A stretch of DNA of 64,000 bases from Flavobacterium frigoritolerans (GCF_025847275.1 NZ_JAOZEV010000017.1:1-64000), one strand, 5' to 3'. Positions 17,610 to 26,616 are shown, numbered from the stretch's first letter. Numbers and translations are program-made. The notes: generated from the sequence alone by a model not told the origin.

Positions 17610-18842
17610 TTAATTGTTAATTAATGGAGATAGCATCTTTTCCTTTATCACGCAACAAGCCCCAATTACGCCTGCTCGACGACCTAAAGTAGATTTTTTA
17701 AGCTTCATATCTCTATTAACTAAACCAAGAGAATATTTTTTTAATGCAGACTGAATTGGTAAAAGGGCGTAATCCCCCAATTGTGCGAAGTCACCACCAA
17801 TAACTAATAAATCAGGATTGAATATATTAAGCAATATAGATAAGTAACGTCCCATTTTCTCACTTTGCTTAGTAATCAAATCGATACACAGCGTATCTTC
17901 AAGATTTACTGCTCCAGTAATAATGGCATTGTGCTGTATGGCAGGAGCGCTATCATCAAGAATAACCTTTGATTGTTTTCCTTCTTTTATAGCATCTTTA
18001 AATTGGTTTATTAATGACCAGCCAGAAATTTCGGTTTCTAAACATCCTAATTTTCCGCATTGGCACATAATATCATTGTCAAAAATTGTGCTGTGTCCGA
18101 ATTCACCAGAATAGCCTGATTTTCCATAATAAAGTTTTCCTTCGGTAATAATACCAATTGCAACTCCCCAGCTATAATTTACAAATATGATATTCTGTTC
18201 ATCATCTACCACACCTTCACAGTATTCGCCAAAAGTCATTGCCCGAGTATCATTTTCTAAATGAACAGGTAAGTCTAATTGCTCCGAAATGATTTCTGTT
18301 AAAGGTCGGTTTTCACTAAAAAAGTAATTGTAACTAAAGCCTTCCATAGAGTTAATACGTCCAGAAAAGTTAATACATACACCTACAATCAATTTTTTTT
18401 CTACCGAACTATCTTCTATAAATGAATTAATTAAGGTGCAAAATTTTAATAATGATTCCTGTGTGTTTTGTAAAACAAAAGGAGTTCTTAAATCAACACT
18501 AACAAGTTCGTTTTTTATGTTTTGTAGACCAATAGACATTCCAGAAATACCAACTTCGACTCCTAAAAAGTAAGCGCTGGTTGGGTTAATACTATATAAA
18601 GAAGGTCTTCTTCCGCCGCTATTGGTAATTTTACCCATATCGACTACATATCCTTCTAGCAATAATTCATTAACAGCTTTGGTAACTGTAGGAACGCTCG
18701 ATTGTAATTCAGCACTTAATTCAGCAATTGTTGCATTACCATCAGAGAGTAAGCGTTTTGTAATTGCCTGTCTTAGCATATGCCATTTTTGGCCAGAAAG
18801 GCTTTTGTCTTTGCTAATGTCTAATAAGTCTTTTAAGTTCAT
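17610..18842 (-). CDS. ROK-family transcriptional regulator of the sialic acid locus
   Basis: NagC-type DNA-binding repressor. The first 85 of 410 residues form a winged helix-turn-helix (LRQAITKRLLSDGNATIAELSAELQSSVPTVTKAVNELL), followed by a ROK domain with the zinc motif CQCGKLGCLE near 256, an ENDTRAM motif and LVIGGDFAQLG. The HTH marks it as a regulator rather than a sugar kinase. ROK regulators commonly bind amino sugar phosphates or sugars such as ManNAc or GlcNAc-6-P. It lies upstream of susC in the same direction, separated by 520 bp with a candidate operator at 17507-17538. Control of the sialic acid operon is inferred from position. It starts at ATG 18842; the 477-bp gap beyond it separates it from rightward genes. 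Confidence 0.9.
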   Translation of the reverse strand: MNLKDLLDISKDKSLSGQKWHMLRQAITKRLLSDGNATIAELSAELQSSVPTVTKAVNELLLEGYVVDMGKITNSGGRRPSLYSINPTSAYFLGVEVGISGMSIGLQNIKNELVSVDLRTPFVLQNTQESLLKFCTLINSFIEDSSVEKKLIVGVCINFSGRINSMEGFSYNYFFSENRPLTEIISEQLDLPVHLENDTRAMTFGEYCEGVVDDEQNIIFVNYSWGVAIGIITEGKLYYGKSGYSGEFGHSTIFDNDIMCQCGKLGCLETEISGWSLINQFKDAIKEGKQSKVILDDSAPAIQHNAIITGAVNLEDTLCIDLITKQSEKMGRYLSILLNIFNPDLLVIGGDFAQLGDYALLPIQSALKKYSLGLVNRDMKLKKSTLGRRAGVIGACCVIKEKMLSPLINN

Positions 18843-19131
18843 CGTATTGCTTTTTATATTCAGGAATGTATTACAAACTTAGTATAAATTTTAAACAATG
18901 ATAAGGATTTGATTTTCAATATTAAAATATTTTTCTATCAGAAGGTATATTTTAAATAATTTTAAATAATTGGTTGATTAGTGGAGATGAATTAACCAAA
19001 AAGGGCGCAATCCCGATCACGAAACGTCGGGACAGACATGCAAAGGGCGTAGAGTTTTGAAATCTGTAGCAAAAAAATTATGCGCAAAGAATGTCATAAA
19101 CATTGTTAACAGTTTAAACCGTTGTAGCGCA

Positions 19132-19233
19132 ATGTATTATTATGATTCGTACCACACTGTTGAAATCGTTGGCTATGATCAAAATATGATAGAATTTAAG
19201 AAAGGTAAGATGAGAACTAAAAGTGAACACTAA
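19132..19233 (+). pseudogene. 33-codon orphan reading frame, possible gene remnant
   Basis: An ATG at 19132 opens a 33-residue frame (starts MYYYDSYHTVEIVGYD, ends RTKSEH) with protein-like composition. No counterpart is recognised and upstream frames carry stops. The surrounding gap 18843-19319 also contains a GC-richer patch near 19006-19055 (GGGCGCAATCCCGATCACG) unlike the rest. It may be the tail of a decayed gene or chance. Confidence 0.25.
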
Positions 19234-19328
19234 ACATAGTATTATTAATTTTTAGTGGTAATGATATTTTTTTTATCTTTAATAGGAATTAAGTATCTTA
19301 TTATTAATAACTTATAAATGTGATAATT

Positions 19329-19583
19329 ATGACTACAGCTACTTCTATTACTATTTTAAAACAGCAAAAAACACTTAAAACGCTAGCATCCATATTCCAA
19401 TTTCTGGCATATGTTATAGGTCTGGTAACACTAATAGGGACAGTGTACCTTATTGCGACTCCAAGAGGAATTGGGGGATGGATTTTGCCTGCATTTACTT
19501 TTTTATCAGGATTTATTCTGTTTTTATTTTTATTCTCTTTTTCAAAAATTATAGATATTCTAATCGAAATTAGCAGCAAATGA
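19329..19583 (+). CDS. small two-helix membrane protein overlapping mqo
   Basis: Not assigned to a family. About 84 residues with two hydrophobic helices (LASIFQFLAYVIGLVTLIGTV and WILPAFTFLSGFILFLFLF) and short charged ends. The ATG at 19329 is preferred over a GTG three codons earlier. Its TGA stop overlaps the ATG of the malate:quinone oxidoreductase gene (ATGA), which implies translational coupling. A role as a membrane partner of the dehydrogenase is suggested by position only. Confidence 0.6.
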   Translation: MTTATSITILKQQKTLKTLASIFQFLAYVIGLVTLIGTVYLIATPRGIGGWILPAFTFLSGFILFLFLFSFSKIIDILIEISSK

Positions 19584-21172
19584 AAAAGAGCTTCATCTGT
19601 TTGTTATGCATCTTAATATTAGGATCATGCGCTGATAAGAAAAGTAGCGAAAGCGAAACAGTAGATGTAGTTTTGGTTGGTGGCGGTATCATGAGTGTGA
19701 CTTTGGCAAATATGCTAAATGAGCTTGATCCAGACATGACCATGGTTGCCTACGAAAGGCTTGATGCTGTTGGTCAGGAAAGTTCATCGGCATGGAATAA
19801 TGCTGGAACAGGACATTCTGCACTATGCGAACTCAACTATACACCCGAACTAAAAGACGGAAGTATCGATACTCATAAAGCTGTTGAGATAAACGAATCC
19901 TTTGAAATTTCAAAACAATTCTGGTCTTATCTTGTAGCTGGTAATAAAATTGGCCCTCCCAAAACGTTTATTAACCCAACGCCACACATGAGCTTTGTGA
20001 TAGGAGAGGATAATGTAAAATACCTTAAGAAAAGATTTTTGGCATTACAGAAAGAACCGCTTTTTACCGGAATGGAATTTTCTGATGATCAAAAACAAAT
20101 CAATAATTGGATTCCGCTTGTAATGAACGGAAGAGATCCTTTGCAAAAAGTTGCTGCTACAAAAATTGATATTGGAACCGATGTTAATTATGGAGCGCTT
20201 ACTAATGAACTGACTTCTAATCTTGTGAAATCTGGAAAAATGAAGTTAGAAGTAAATCATGAGGTAACCAATTTTAAAAGGAATGAAGATGGTACTTGGA
20301 AAGTGTATATTAAAGATTTAAAAAATAACACAACCAAAACCATTAATGCCAAGTTTGTTTTTATAGGGGCAGGAGGAGCAACATTACCCTTGCTAGAAAA
20401 AACACATATTCCCGAAGCAAAAGGATATGGAGGTTTTCCTGTAAGCGGGGAGTGGTTGGTGTGTAATAATCCTAAAATAATAGCGCAACATCAGGCCAAA
20501 GTCTATGGGAAGGCTTCGGTAGGTTCGCCACCAATGTCGGTTCCGCATCTTGATACGCGTGTTATTGATGGTAAAAAAGAACTTTTGTTTGGTCCCTTTG
20601 CTGGATTTTCATCCAAATTTCTTAAAAACGGAACTTGGGCAGATTTACCTGCATCGTTTAATTTTTATAATATAAGACCGATGCTGGAAGCTGGTTTAGA
20701 CAATGTTCCGCTGACAAAGTATTTAGTAGAACAAGTGGTACTTACACCCGAACAAAGATTGGCAGCATTGCAAGAATATTTCCCAAAAGCCAAAATGGAA
20801 GATTGGGATTTAAAAATTGCTGGGCAAAGGGTTCAGGTTATAAAAATTGATAATACAACACAAAGAGGGATTTTGCAATTTGGTACCGAAGTTGTAACAG
20901 CATCAGATGGAAGTGTTGCTGCTTTACTTGGAGCATCTCCAGGAGCATCGACCTCAGTTTCGATTATGCTCAAAGTAATAGAAAAATGTTTTAAAAATGA
21001 ACTCAAAACATCAAAATGGCAAGAGAAAATAAAGGAGATGATTCCGTCATACGGACAAAAATTATCCGATAATATTCCGCTCGCAAATGAAATAAGGAAA
21101 AACAATAGTGAGAAACTCGGAATCGTTTGGAAAGAAATCTATACTGTTGCTCCAAAAACAAATACTCCATAA
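19580..21172 (+). CDS. mqo: malate:quinone oxidoreductase with lipoprotein-like N-terminus
   Basis: FAD-dependent enzyme (EC 1.1.5.4) passing electrons from malate to quinone, a membrane-linked TCA-cycle step. The 530 residues contain the Rossmann start VDVVLVGGGIMSVTLANML near 30, SSSAWNNAGTGHSALCELNYTP near 74, FVFIGAGGATLPLL and the C-terminal GASPGASTS. Unusually, the N-terminus (MKKSFICLLCILILGSCADKK) reads as a lipoprotein signal with lipobox LGSC, whereas most MQOs are peripheral cytoplasmic proteins. The start is supported by the overlap with the upstream membrane protein. Whether the enzyme is truly lipidated or merely anchored cannot be told from sequence. A terminator follows at 21196-21230. 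Confidence 0.9.
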   Translation: MKKSFICLLCILILGSCADKKSSESETVDVVLVGGGIMSVTLANMLNELDPDMTMVAYERLDAVGQESSSAWNNAGTGHSALCELNYTPELKDGSIDTHKAVEINESFEISKQFWSYLVAGNKIGPPKTFINPTPHMSFVIGEDNVKYLKKRFLALQKEPLFTGMEFSDDQKQINNWIPLVMNGRDPLQKVAATKIDIGTDVNYGALTNELTSNLVKSGKMKLEVNHEVTNFKRNEDGTWKVYIKDLKNNTTKTINAKFVFIGAGGATLPLLEKTHIPEAKGYGGFPVSGEWLVCNNPKIIAQHQAKVYGKASVGSPPMSVPHLDTRVIDGKKELLFGPFAGFSSKFLKNGTWADLPASFNFYNIRPMLEAGLDNVPLTKYLVEQVVLTPEQRLAALQEYFPKAKMEDWDLKIAGQRVQVIKIDNTTQRGILQFGTEVVTASDGSVAALLGASPGASTSVSIMLKVIEKCFKNELKTSKWQEKIKEMIPSYGQKLSDNIPLANEIRKNNSEKLGIVWKEIYTVAPKTNTP

Positions 21173-21195
21173 TTGATTTTTGGTTTTCAAAGAAT

Positions 21196-21230
21196 ATCCA
21201 TATGCTGTAAAAGGTGTATGGATTTTTTTT
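21196..21230 (+). terminator. rho-independent terminator of mqo
   Basis: ATCCATA (21196-21202) and TATGGAT (21217-21223) form a 7-bp stem followed by eight T. It lies 24 bp after the mqo stop. The remainder of the gap to 21498 is AT-rich with no other recognised element. Confidence 0.75.
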
Positions 21231-21498
21231 GCATTTTAAGTAGCCGTAATAGAATGTATTACATAATTAAATGAATTTACTTTTAAAAATGATACGGTTG
21301 TAAAAACGGAAAGCAAAAGAGTAGAAAGTAATGTCTATTTCGTTTTATAATGTAGTTATGATTTTAGTTTTTAATATAGCTTAAAGGAAAAAATATTTAT
21401 AAATTCGCCAGAAGAAATACAAACGAAATACTATTAACCATGCTATTTCTTATAAGATAGTCTGTTTTGTTTTGATGCCCCTGAAAATAATATAACCT

Positions 21499-21993
21499 AT
21501 GAAGAATTTATTTTTTACGCTTACATTTTTAATCTGCTCTTTTACAAGTTCGAATGCACAAACCGAAGGTCTTGATGTAGGAGATATAATTCCAGACATT
21601 GATCTTCCGGATGCAAAAGGAAATGTGATTTCACTTTCTTCATTAAGAGGCTCATTAGTGTTAGTTGATTTGTGGGCATCATGGTGTGGACCTTGCGTTA
21701 AGGAGCAACCCGAATTATTAAAATTATATCAAAAGTATCCTAACAAGTTTATGATTTACGGTGTTTCTTTAGATTCTAAAAAACCAGCTTGGTTAGGAGC
21801 TATGGCAAAATTAAAACAACCTTGGACTCAAGTAAGTGATTTAAAATTATGGGATTCTCCAGTTGTAATAAACTACAAAATACAATCAATACCTTTTAAT
21901 GCTCTAATTGATAAAAACGGAATTATTCTTGCCAAGAATATTCATGGAAATAAGTTAGAAGAACTCATTAAAGCATTAACTGCCGATAAATAA
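21499..21993 (+). CDS. periplasmic TlpA/ResA-like thioredoxin-fold protein
   Basis: Exported thiol-disulfide oxidoreductase of the TlpA/AhpC-TSA group. A signal peptide (about 1-21, ending SNAQ) precedes a thioredoxin fold with the redox motif WASWCGPC near residues 52-59, and IQSIPFNALIDKNG with the cis-Pro region (IPF) near 133. 164 residues is normal for a single-domain member. It stands alone between mqo and the glycosyltransferase, with more than 300 bp on each side, so it is probably transcribed by itself. Likely roles are reduction of periplasmic disulfides in apocytochromes or stress proteins; the partner cannot be deduced here. Confidence 0.88.
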   Translation: MKNLFFTLTFLICSFTSSNAQTEGLDVGDIIPDIDLPDAKGNVISLSSLRGSLVLVDLWASWCGPCVKEQPELLKLYQKYPNKFMIYGVSLDSKKPAWLGAMAKLKQPWTQVSDLKLWDSPVVINYKIQSIPFNALIDKNGIILAKNIHGNKLEELIKALTADK

Positions 21994-22196
21994 TCTTTTC
22001 TTTTTTTTCAATTTTCTCCATCAACTTACGATTACGAATATTTTCTAATACTTGTAAAGATTGACGGGGCTGAGATAGCTATATATATACTGTAAAGAAT
22101 TTTTCATGGCATCTTGGTGAGTAATCTAGCTATGATGTAAAAGTATAAAATTATAGTGTTGTACTGATTGTTCTTATTTTACAAATGGATACAATG

Positions 22197-22244
22197 TGTG
22201 TAATTTTTACACAATTTGGGTAACGCTTATACATCATAAATTTG
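22197..22244 (+). promoter_or_regulatory. promoter with 7-3-7 palindrome upstream of the GT2 gene
   Basis: TTTG at 22215-22218 and TAAATTTG at 22237-22244 are 18 bp apart, matching the Bacteroidota -33/-7 consensus. Directly upstream, TGTGTAA-ttt-TTACACA (22197-22213) is a perfect inverted repeat placed like an activator or repressor site. The rest of the gap 21994-22443 holds nothing else recognised. Confidence 0.6.
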
Positions 22245-22443
22245 TAAAAACTATCGTAAATACCTCATTTTCTATTAAAAACGATAATGGCATGAGGCTT
22301 GCTAAATATGATTTGTCCATTCTTTTATACAATTTAATTTGATCGTTGGATTCAGTAATTAACGACAAAAACGAATGAAAAAGAAGTGATATTTTAATTA
22401 AGAGCCATAATATAGAAATCGATAGTAATACAACAATATAAGC

Positions 22444-23901
22444 ATGAAAACTGAAACAATTTCAAAACAATTATACACTACAAGCAGCGATACAAATAAC
22501 AATGAACATTCTTTAGCAAGTTCTTTTTTTAGTATTAATAGCAAATCTTTTAAGAAGGCAATAAAAGAAAACTCTAGTCCATTAGGTTTTATTGTACTTA
22601 TAAGCAGTTTCATATTAATGATTACTGGAGCTTTCTTAGTTTATAAATTCCAATCAGATTTTGATCAATTTCATATTGATAGAATAAACTCAACATGGGG
22701 TTATCCGTTTTTGGTAATAACGACAGTCTTTTTTGTATTTAAGGCCGGAGTTTTTCTATATAATTTATTTCTATATTTTCGTTACAAACCTATCGAATCA
22801 GTTTCAGATGAATTATTACCAACCTGTACGATAATCGTTCCTGCATATAACGAAGGTAAGTTGGTTTTGGATACCTTAATAAGTTTAGCAGATAGTGATT
22901 TTCCTGAACAAAAAATGCAAATTCTTGCTATTGACGATGGAAGTAAAGACGATACTTGGTACTGGATGCAACAAGCAAAAATAAAATTAGGAGATAGATT
23001 GTCAATTTATCAGCAACCTAAAAACCAAGGAAAACGTCATGCACTTTACCGTGGATTTGAATTAGGTACTGGGGATATTTTTGTTACAGTAGATAGTGAT
23101 TCGGTTGTGAAAAAAGATACCGTACGAAATTTAGTTAGCCCATTTATTACTAATGAAAAATGTGGTGCTGTTGCAGGAAATGTTCTTGTTTTAAATAATA
23201 AGAAAGCGATACTTCCTAAAATGCTAAATGTAAGTTTTGTAATGAGTTTTGAGTTTGCACGTTCTGCCGAAAGTGTTTTAGGATCAGTTCTTTGTACTCC
23301 AGGAGCTTTAGCAGCTTATCGTAGTGAAGCAGTATATGAATGTCTTCCAGAATGGATCAATCAAACTTTTATGGGACAGCCTTCAGACATTGGCGAGGAC
23401 CGTGCGATGACTAATATGATTTTAAAACAAGGACATCAGGTATTGTTTCAAAGAAATTCATATGTGTTAACTAACGTACCCGAAGATTATACAGGATTGT
23501 ATAAAATGTTTATCAGATGGGGTAGAAGTAACGTACGAGAGAATCTAATGATGGCAAAATATGTTTTCAAAGATTTTAGAAAGGGACCTAAATTAGGAAC
23601 AAGACTTTTATATATAGATCAAACATTAAAGATTATTATGGCATATCCATTCGTCTTATTTATGTTCTTTTTTATAGCAGTACATCCAATATTATTTTTT
23701 GGTTCTACACTTTTAAGTATTATGATTGTATCAAGTTTTTCAGCTTTATTTTATGCTAAAAGACATAGTATCTCTGAGTCATTTTGGGCTTATTCATATA
23801 GTATTCTTTTTACTTTTGGATTGTTCTGGATTACGCCTTATGCTATTGCTACTGCCAATAAAAGCGGTTGGTTAACACGTGGTTTAGCTCAAGGTAAATA
23901 A
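22444..23901 (+). CDS. membrane-bound family 2 glycosyltransferase
   Basis: Processive-type GT2 enzyme (hyaluronan/poly-GlcNAc/cellulose synthase-like) expected to build a polysaccharide at the inner membrane. In 485 residues there are two N-terminal membrane helices (about 45-70 and 88-110), the GT-A domain with TIIVPAYNEG near 128, AIDDGSKDDTW near 160, TVDSDSVV near 218, GEDRA near 318 and RWGRSNVREN near 357 (a QxxRW-like variant), then helices near 400-470. The product is unknown: no polymer-specific partner gene is adjacent, although a polysaccharide deacetylase lies 2 kb downstream at 25825. It has its own promoter at 22215-22244. The long N-terminal cytoplasmic stretch (about 40 residues, Ser/Asn-rich) is unremarkable. 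Confidence 0.88.
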   Translation: MKTETISKQLYTTSSDTNNNEHSLASSFFSINSKSFKKAIKENSSPLGFIVLISSFILMITGAFLVYKFQSDFDQFHIDRINSTWGYPFLVITTVFFVFKAGVFLYNLFLYFRYKPIESVSDELLPTCTIIVPAYNEGKLVLDTLISLADSDFPEQKMQILAIDDGSKDDTWYWMQQAKIKLGDRLSIYQQPKNQGKRHALYRGFELGTGDIFVTVDSDSVVKKDTVRNLVSPFITNEKCGAVAGNVLVLNNKKAILPKMLNVSFVMSFEFARSAESVLGSVLCTPGALAAYRSEAVYECLPEWINQTFMGQPSDIGEDRAMTNMILKQGHQVLFQRNSYVLTNVPEDYTGLYKMFIRWGRSNVRENLMMAKYVFKDFRKGPKLGTRLLYIDQTLKIIMAYPFVLFMFFFIAVHPILFFGSTLLSIMIVSSFSALFYAKRHSISESFWAYSYSILFTFGLFWITPYAIATANKSGWLTRGLAQGK

Positions 23902-24350
23902 AAATATAAACAATGATGTACTTCGGTATAGCATTGTTTCACTAAACAAGATAATAGGTTTTTATTATCATGGTTACATATTGGAAAAGCATGAGTATTT
24001 ATCTAAGTTTGAGTGTATTCTTGAACGAAATAATAAACGTAAGATAAACGACTAAATAGAACTAAAAAGGGGAGGTTTTTGGCTATCTATTTAGTAGTTT
24101 TGATTACTAGAAATATAAAAGATATCATTTGATAGTTCATCGAATTTACTTTTATAATTTCATAGGATAAATATTTTGGAAATCAAATCATGCTTTTCCA
24201 TTATAATTTAATCTGCTTATTGCTGATAATCTGAAATTCAGTAGCTGTTTTATAATTCTTGCAAAATAGAATTTAGAGGTTTTTATAAGGTCATTTAAAA
24301 ACTATAATAACATCAAAGTAAATACCAAAAATTAGTTACTGCTTGGGTTT
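23902..24350. other. 449-bp gap between convergent genes, no element recognised
   Basis: The stretch lies between the ends of the GT2 gene and the YdjM-type gene. It is AT-rich, shows no long open frame, no strong hairpin and no member of the repeat families found elsewhere in the window. Confidence 0.4.
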
Positions 24351-25346
24351 CTAATTTCCCTTAATTCTATTTAAAATTCCTTTCATTAAAGCTTTTCCAT
24401 CACGTTTTTGTTTAGGAACTTCTTCTGCTTTTAATTTTCCATTTTCATCTTTAAATACATAACTAAATGCAAATTGTGGCTGTTTTGGATCTTTAGTAAG
24501 TAAACCAAAACGCAAGTCATTAAAGTGATATTCATTATCTTTTTTAGTTACAATATACCATCCTTCACTCACTTTTTTTAAGGTTTCAAAATCAGAGTTT
24601 CCGCTAAGCTGTTCTGATAAGCTGTTGTTTTTTTTATAGCTTTCAAAAGTAATTGGTTTGCTATCAAAAAGAGAATAATCACCCAATAAATAGGCATCTT
24701 TAGTAGCTACATTGGCATTCCATAAAATACAATTAAAGGCAGTAGGTTTTACGATAAGATTATCATAAGAAATATGTTGCTGTTGCAATGCATTTTTAAA
24801 TTGCTGTAAAGCATATAGTTTTAATCCGCAAGTTACTAAGAGATAAAACGAGCTAATGTATATTCCGCGTAAAACATATTTTTTCCTTAAAGAGAAAGTA
24901 GGTTTTCGCCAAGCTAAAATCAAACAAATAAGTAGCGGAAGTGTATAGAGCGGATCAATTACAAAAATAGTTTTTAGGGCTATGCGGTCAGTTAGTGGCC
25001 AGAAAAATTGCGTACCCCAAGAAGTAAACATATCCAAAAGAACATGAGTCAGTAAACACCAAAATACCATAAGACTAGCAGTACGGAAATTAATTTTCCC
25101 GCGTTCAATTTTGGCAATAGCCCATCCTAAAATAGGCGAAAGCAATCCAAAAAATAATAAAGAATGACTTAGTCCCCGATGTATTGCAACACCATCAACA
25201 GGATTTAAAAATTGTCCAAGAACAACATCCAGATCAGGGATAGTACCTAGAATTGCACCATATAAAATAGTTTTTCGTTGCAGTTTATCGCCTGCACATA
25301 ATTCGGCAGTTGCAATTCCTAGCACAATCTGAGTAAAAGAATCCAT
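24351..25346 (-). CDS. YdjM/DUF457-type membrane-bound metal-dependent hydrolase
   Basis: Polytopic inner-membrane protein of the YbcI/YdjM family annotated as metal-dependent hydrolase, with no established substrate. The N-terminus MDSFTQIVLGIATAELC and motifs GTIPDLDV near 36, HRGLSHS near 57 and HVLLDMFTSWG near 101 supply the conserved His/Asp residues typical of this group. About four hydrophobic segments occupy the first 190 residues. A soluble C-terminal part of about 140 residues, rich in Lys and Asn, follows and ends ALMKGILNRIKGN. The gene is convergent with the glycosyltransferase gene and divergent from the deacetylase gene. Confidence 0.82.
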   Translation of the reverse strand: MDSFTQIVLGIATAELCAGDKLQRKTILYGAILGTIPDLDVVLGQFLNPVDGVAIHRGLSHSLLFFGLLSPILGWAIAKIERGKINFRTASLMVFWCLLTHVLLDMFTSWGTQFFWPLTDRIALKTIFVIDPLYTLPLLICLILAWRKPTFSLRKKYVLRGIYISSFYLLVTCGLKLYALQQFKNALQQQHISYDNLIVKPTAFNCILWNANVATKDAYLLGDYSLFDSKPITFESYKKNNSLSEQLSGNSDFETLKKVSEGWYIVTKKDNEYHFNDLRFGLLTKDPKQPQFAFSYVFKDENGKLKAEEVPKQKRDGKALMKGILNRIKGN

Positions 25347-25413
25347 GAGGTAATTATTGAGTTACAAATTTAAACAGAAAGAAGCTTTGATTCTGTTTTA
25401 AAGAAAATGTTTT

Positions 25414-25511
25414 TTTCACGCAGATTCGGCAGATTTCGCAGATTTGATTTTAAAAGTAGTGATAAAAAATTCTGCGTTCATCGGCTTAAATCTTTTGTAA
25501 TCTGCGTGAAA
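25414..25511. repeat. CACGCAG-family intergenic palindrome
   Basis: TTTCACGCAGATT (25414-25426) and AATCTGCGTGAAA (25499-25511) are perfect 13-bp inverted arms. Inside are further CGCAGATT and TCTGCG copies. It lies in the divergent gap 25347-25824 next to a second palindrome. Confidence 0.7.
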
Positions 25512-25621
25512 ATTTTTGCTATAGATTTACCTCGTTATTCGTAGCTCCAGCGGAATGGAATGATTATTACTAATATTACCTATATAAGGGATGCTGATGA
25601 TACTGATTTACAAAAGTAAAG

Positions 25622-25679
25622 ACGCGGATAAAAACAGATTTCTTTCTATTGCTTTAAAAAATCCGTTTTTATCCGCGTT
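25622..25679. repeat. second palindromic repeat, GCGGATAAAAAC family
   Basis: ACGCGGATAAAAACAGATT (25622-25640) pairs with AATCCGTTTTTATCCGCGTT (25660-25679) around 19 nt, one mismatch. It is related in layout to the CACGCAG palindromes but differs in sequence. It stands 120 bp before the deacetylase promoter. Confidence 0.7.
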
Positions 25680-25799
25680 CCCTAGGTAAAGGGGTAGGTA
25701 GTTTTTGCGTTTAATGAGTTCAATAAGTTAATAAAAGGGGAGTCTTCATTAATAAATCAATTAATAACAGTAAGTAGATTTTTTTTAGAGGATAATACT

Positions 25800-25807
25800 T
25801 AAATTTG
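25800..25807 (+). promoter_or_regulatory. -7 element of the deacetylase promoter
   Basis: TAAATTTG matches the TAnnTTTG consensus and places transcription start near 25814, 11 bp before the ATG. A T-rich tract (TTTTTTTTAG) occupies the -33 region without a clear TTTG. Confidence 0.5.
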
Positions 25808-25824
25808 ATTACAAAATCTACACT

Positions 25825-26616
25825 ATGAAGCGAATTATATATGCACTTATTGGTTTCTTTACCATTGGTATTTTATTTTATGCAGCAAGTACTTATTCAG
25901 AAGAGAAGAAATCAGATCCACTTCTTCCTGTGCACAAAGAATTTCAGCCAGGTATAATATTAACCTTCGATGATAATTATGTTGAAGACTGGTATAATGC
26001 CGAAAAAAGATTGCATCATTTAGGATGGAAAGCAACCTTTTTTATATGTAAATATGATTCTTTGACAGCCAAGCAAAAGAAAAAATTACACTACTTACAG
26101 GATATGGGACATGATATAGCTGCACATGGTTACAATCATGAGAATGCACTTAAATATTCGGCTAAATACGGTATCGAAAAGTACATAAATGATGAGATAC
26201 TACCACTAAAAGCAGCAATGGGTAAGGATGGGTTTAATTTACGCTCATTTGCTTATCCTGATGGGGCTCGCAATGCAGAGCTAGATAAAGAATTATTAAA
26301 ATATTTTGATATAATAAGGGGTACAACTTATGGTAAACTCTACCCTGATTCACAATTTTGTTATTATGAAGGAAACAGAGTTATTTACGGTTTAGGAATT
26401 GATGATGATTATAAACAGTTTGATGTAGCGTATTACAAAACCCTTATGGATTATGCCAAAAAGCATAATAAGATTGTTATTTTTTACGGGCATAAAACAG
26501 TAGAAGTTGCCGATGAAAAAATAGAAACACCACTTGCAGCTTTAGAAGAGTTATGTAAATATGCGATAGCTAATAATCTTAAGTTTTATACGGTTGATGA
26601 TTTGAAAAATTTATAA
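25825..26616 (+). CDS. polysaccharide deacetylase (NodB homology)
   Basis: Carbohydrate esterase 4-type deacetylase, predicted membrane-anchored or exported. An N-terminal hydrophobic segment (about 4-22) precedes the NodB domain: ILTFDDNY near 50 (metal Asp), AAHGYNHEN near 95 with the metal-binding HxxxH, and FAYPDGARN near 138; the catalytic layout is complete. 263 residues fits a single-domain enzyme. It would remove N-acetyl groups from a polymer such as poly-GlcNAc or peptidoglycan; the GT2 gene 2 kb upstream could make its substrate, but this is only a positional suggestion. No close operon partner. Confidence 0.87.
   Translation: MKRIIYALIGFFTIGILFYAASTYSEEKKSDPLLPVHKEFQPGIILTFDDNYVEDWYNAEKRLHHLGWKATFFICKYDSLTAKQKKKLHYLQDMGHDIAAHGYNHENALKYSAKYGIEKYINDEILPLKAAMGKDGFNLRSFAYPDGARNAELDKELLKYFDIIRGTTYGKLYPDSQFCYYEGNRVIYGLGIDDDYKQFDVAYYKTLMDYAKKHNKIVIFYGHKTVEVADEKIETPLAALEELCKYAIANNLKFYTVDDLKNL

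Noticed and set aside
17610..18842. ROK protein considered as the missing GlcNAc kinase RokA
   Set aside because: It has a winged helix-turn-helix of about 85 residues at the N-terminus and the 410-residue length of a regulator, so a kinase role is unlikely.
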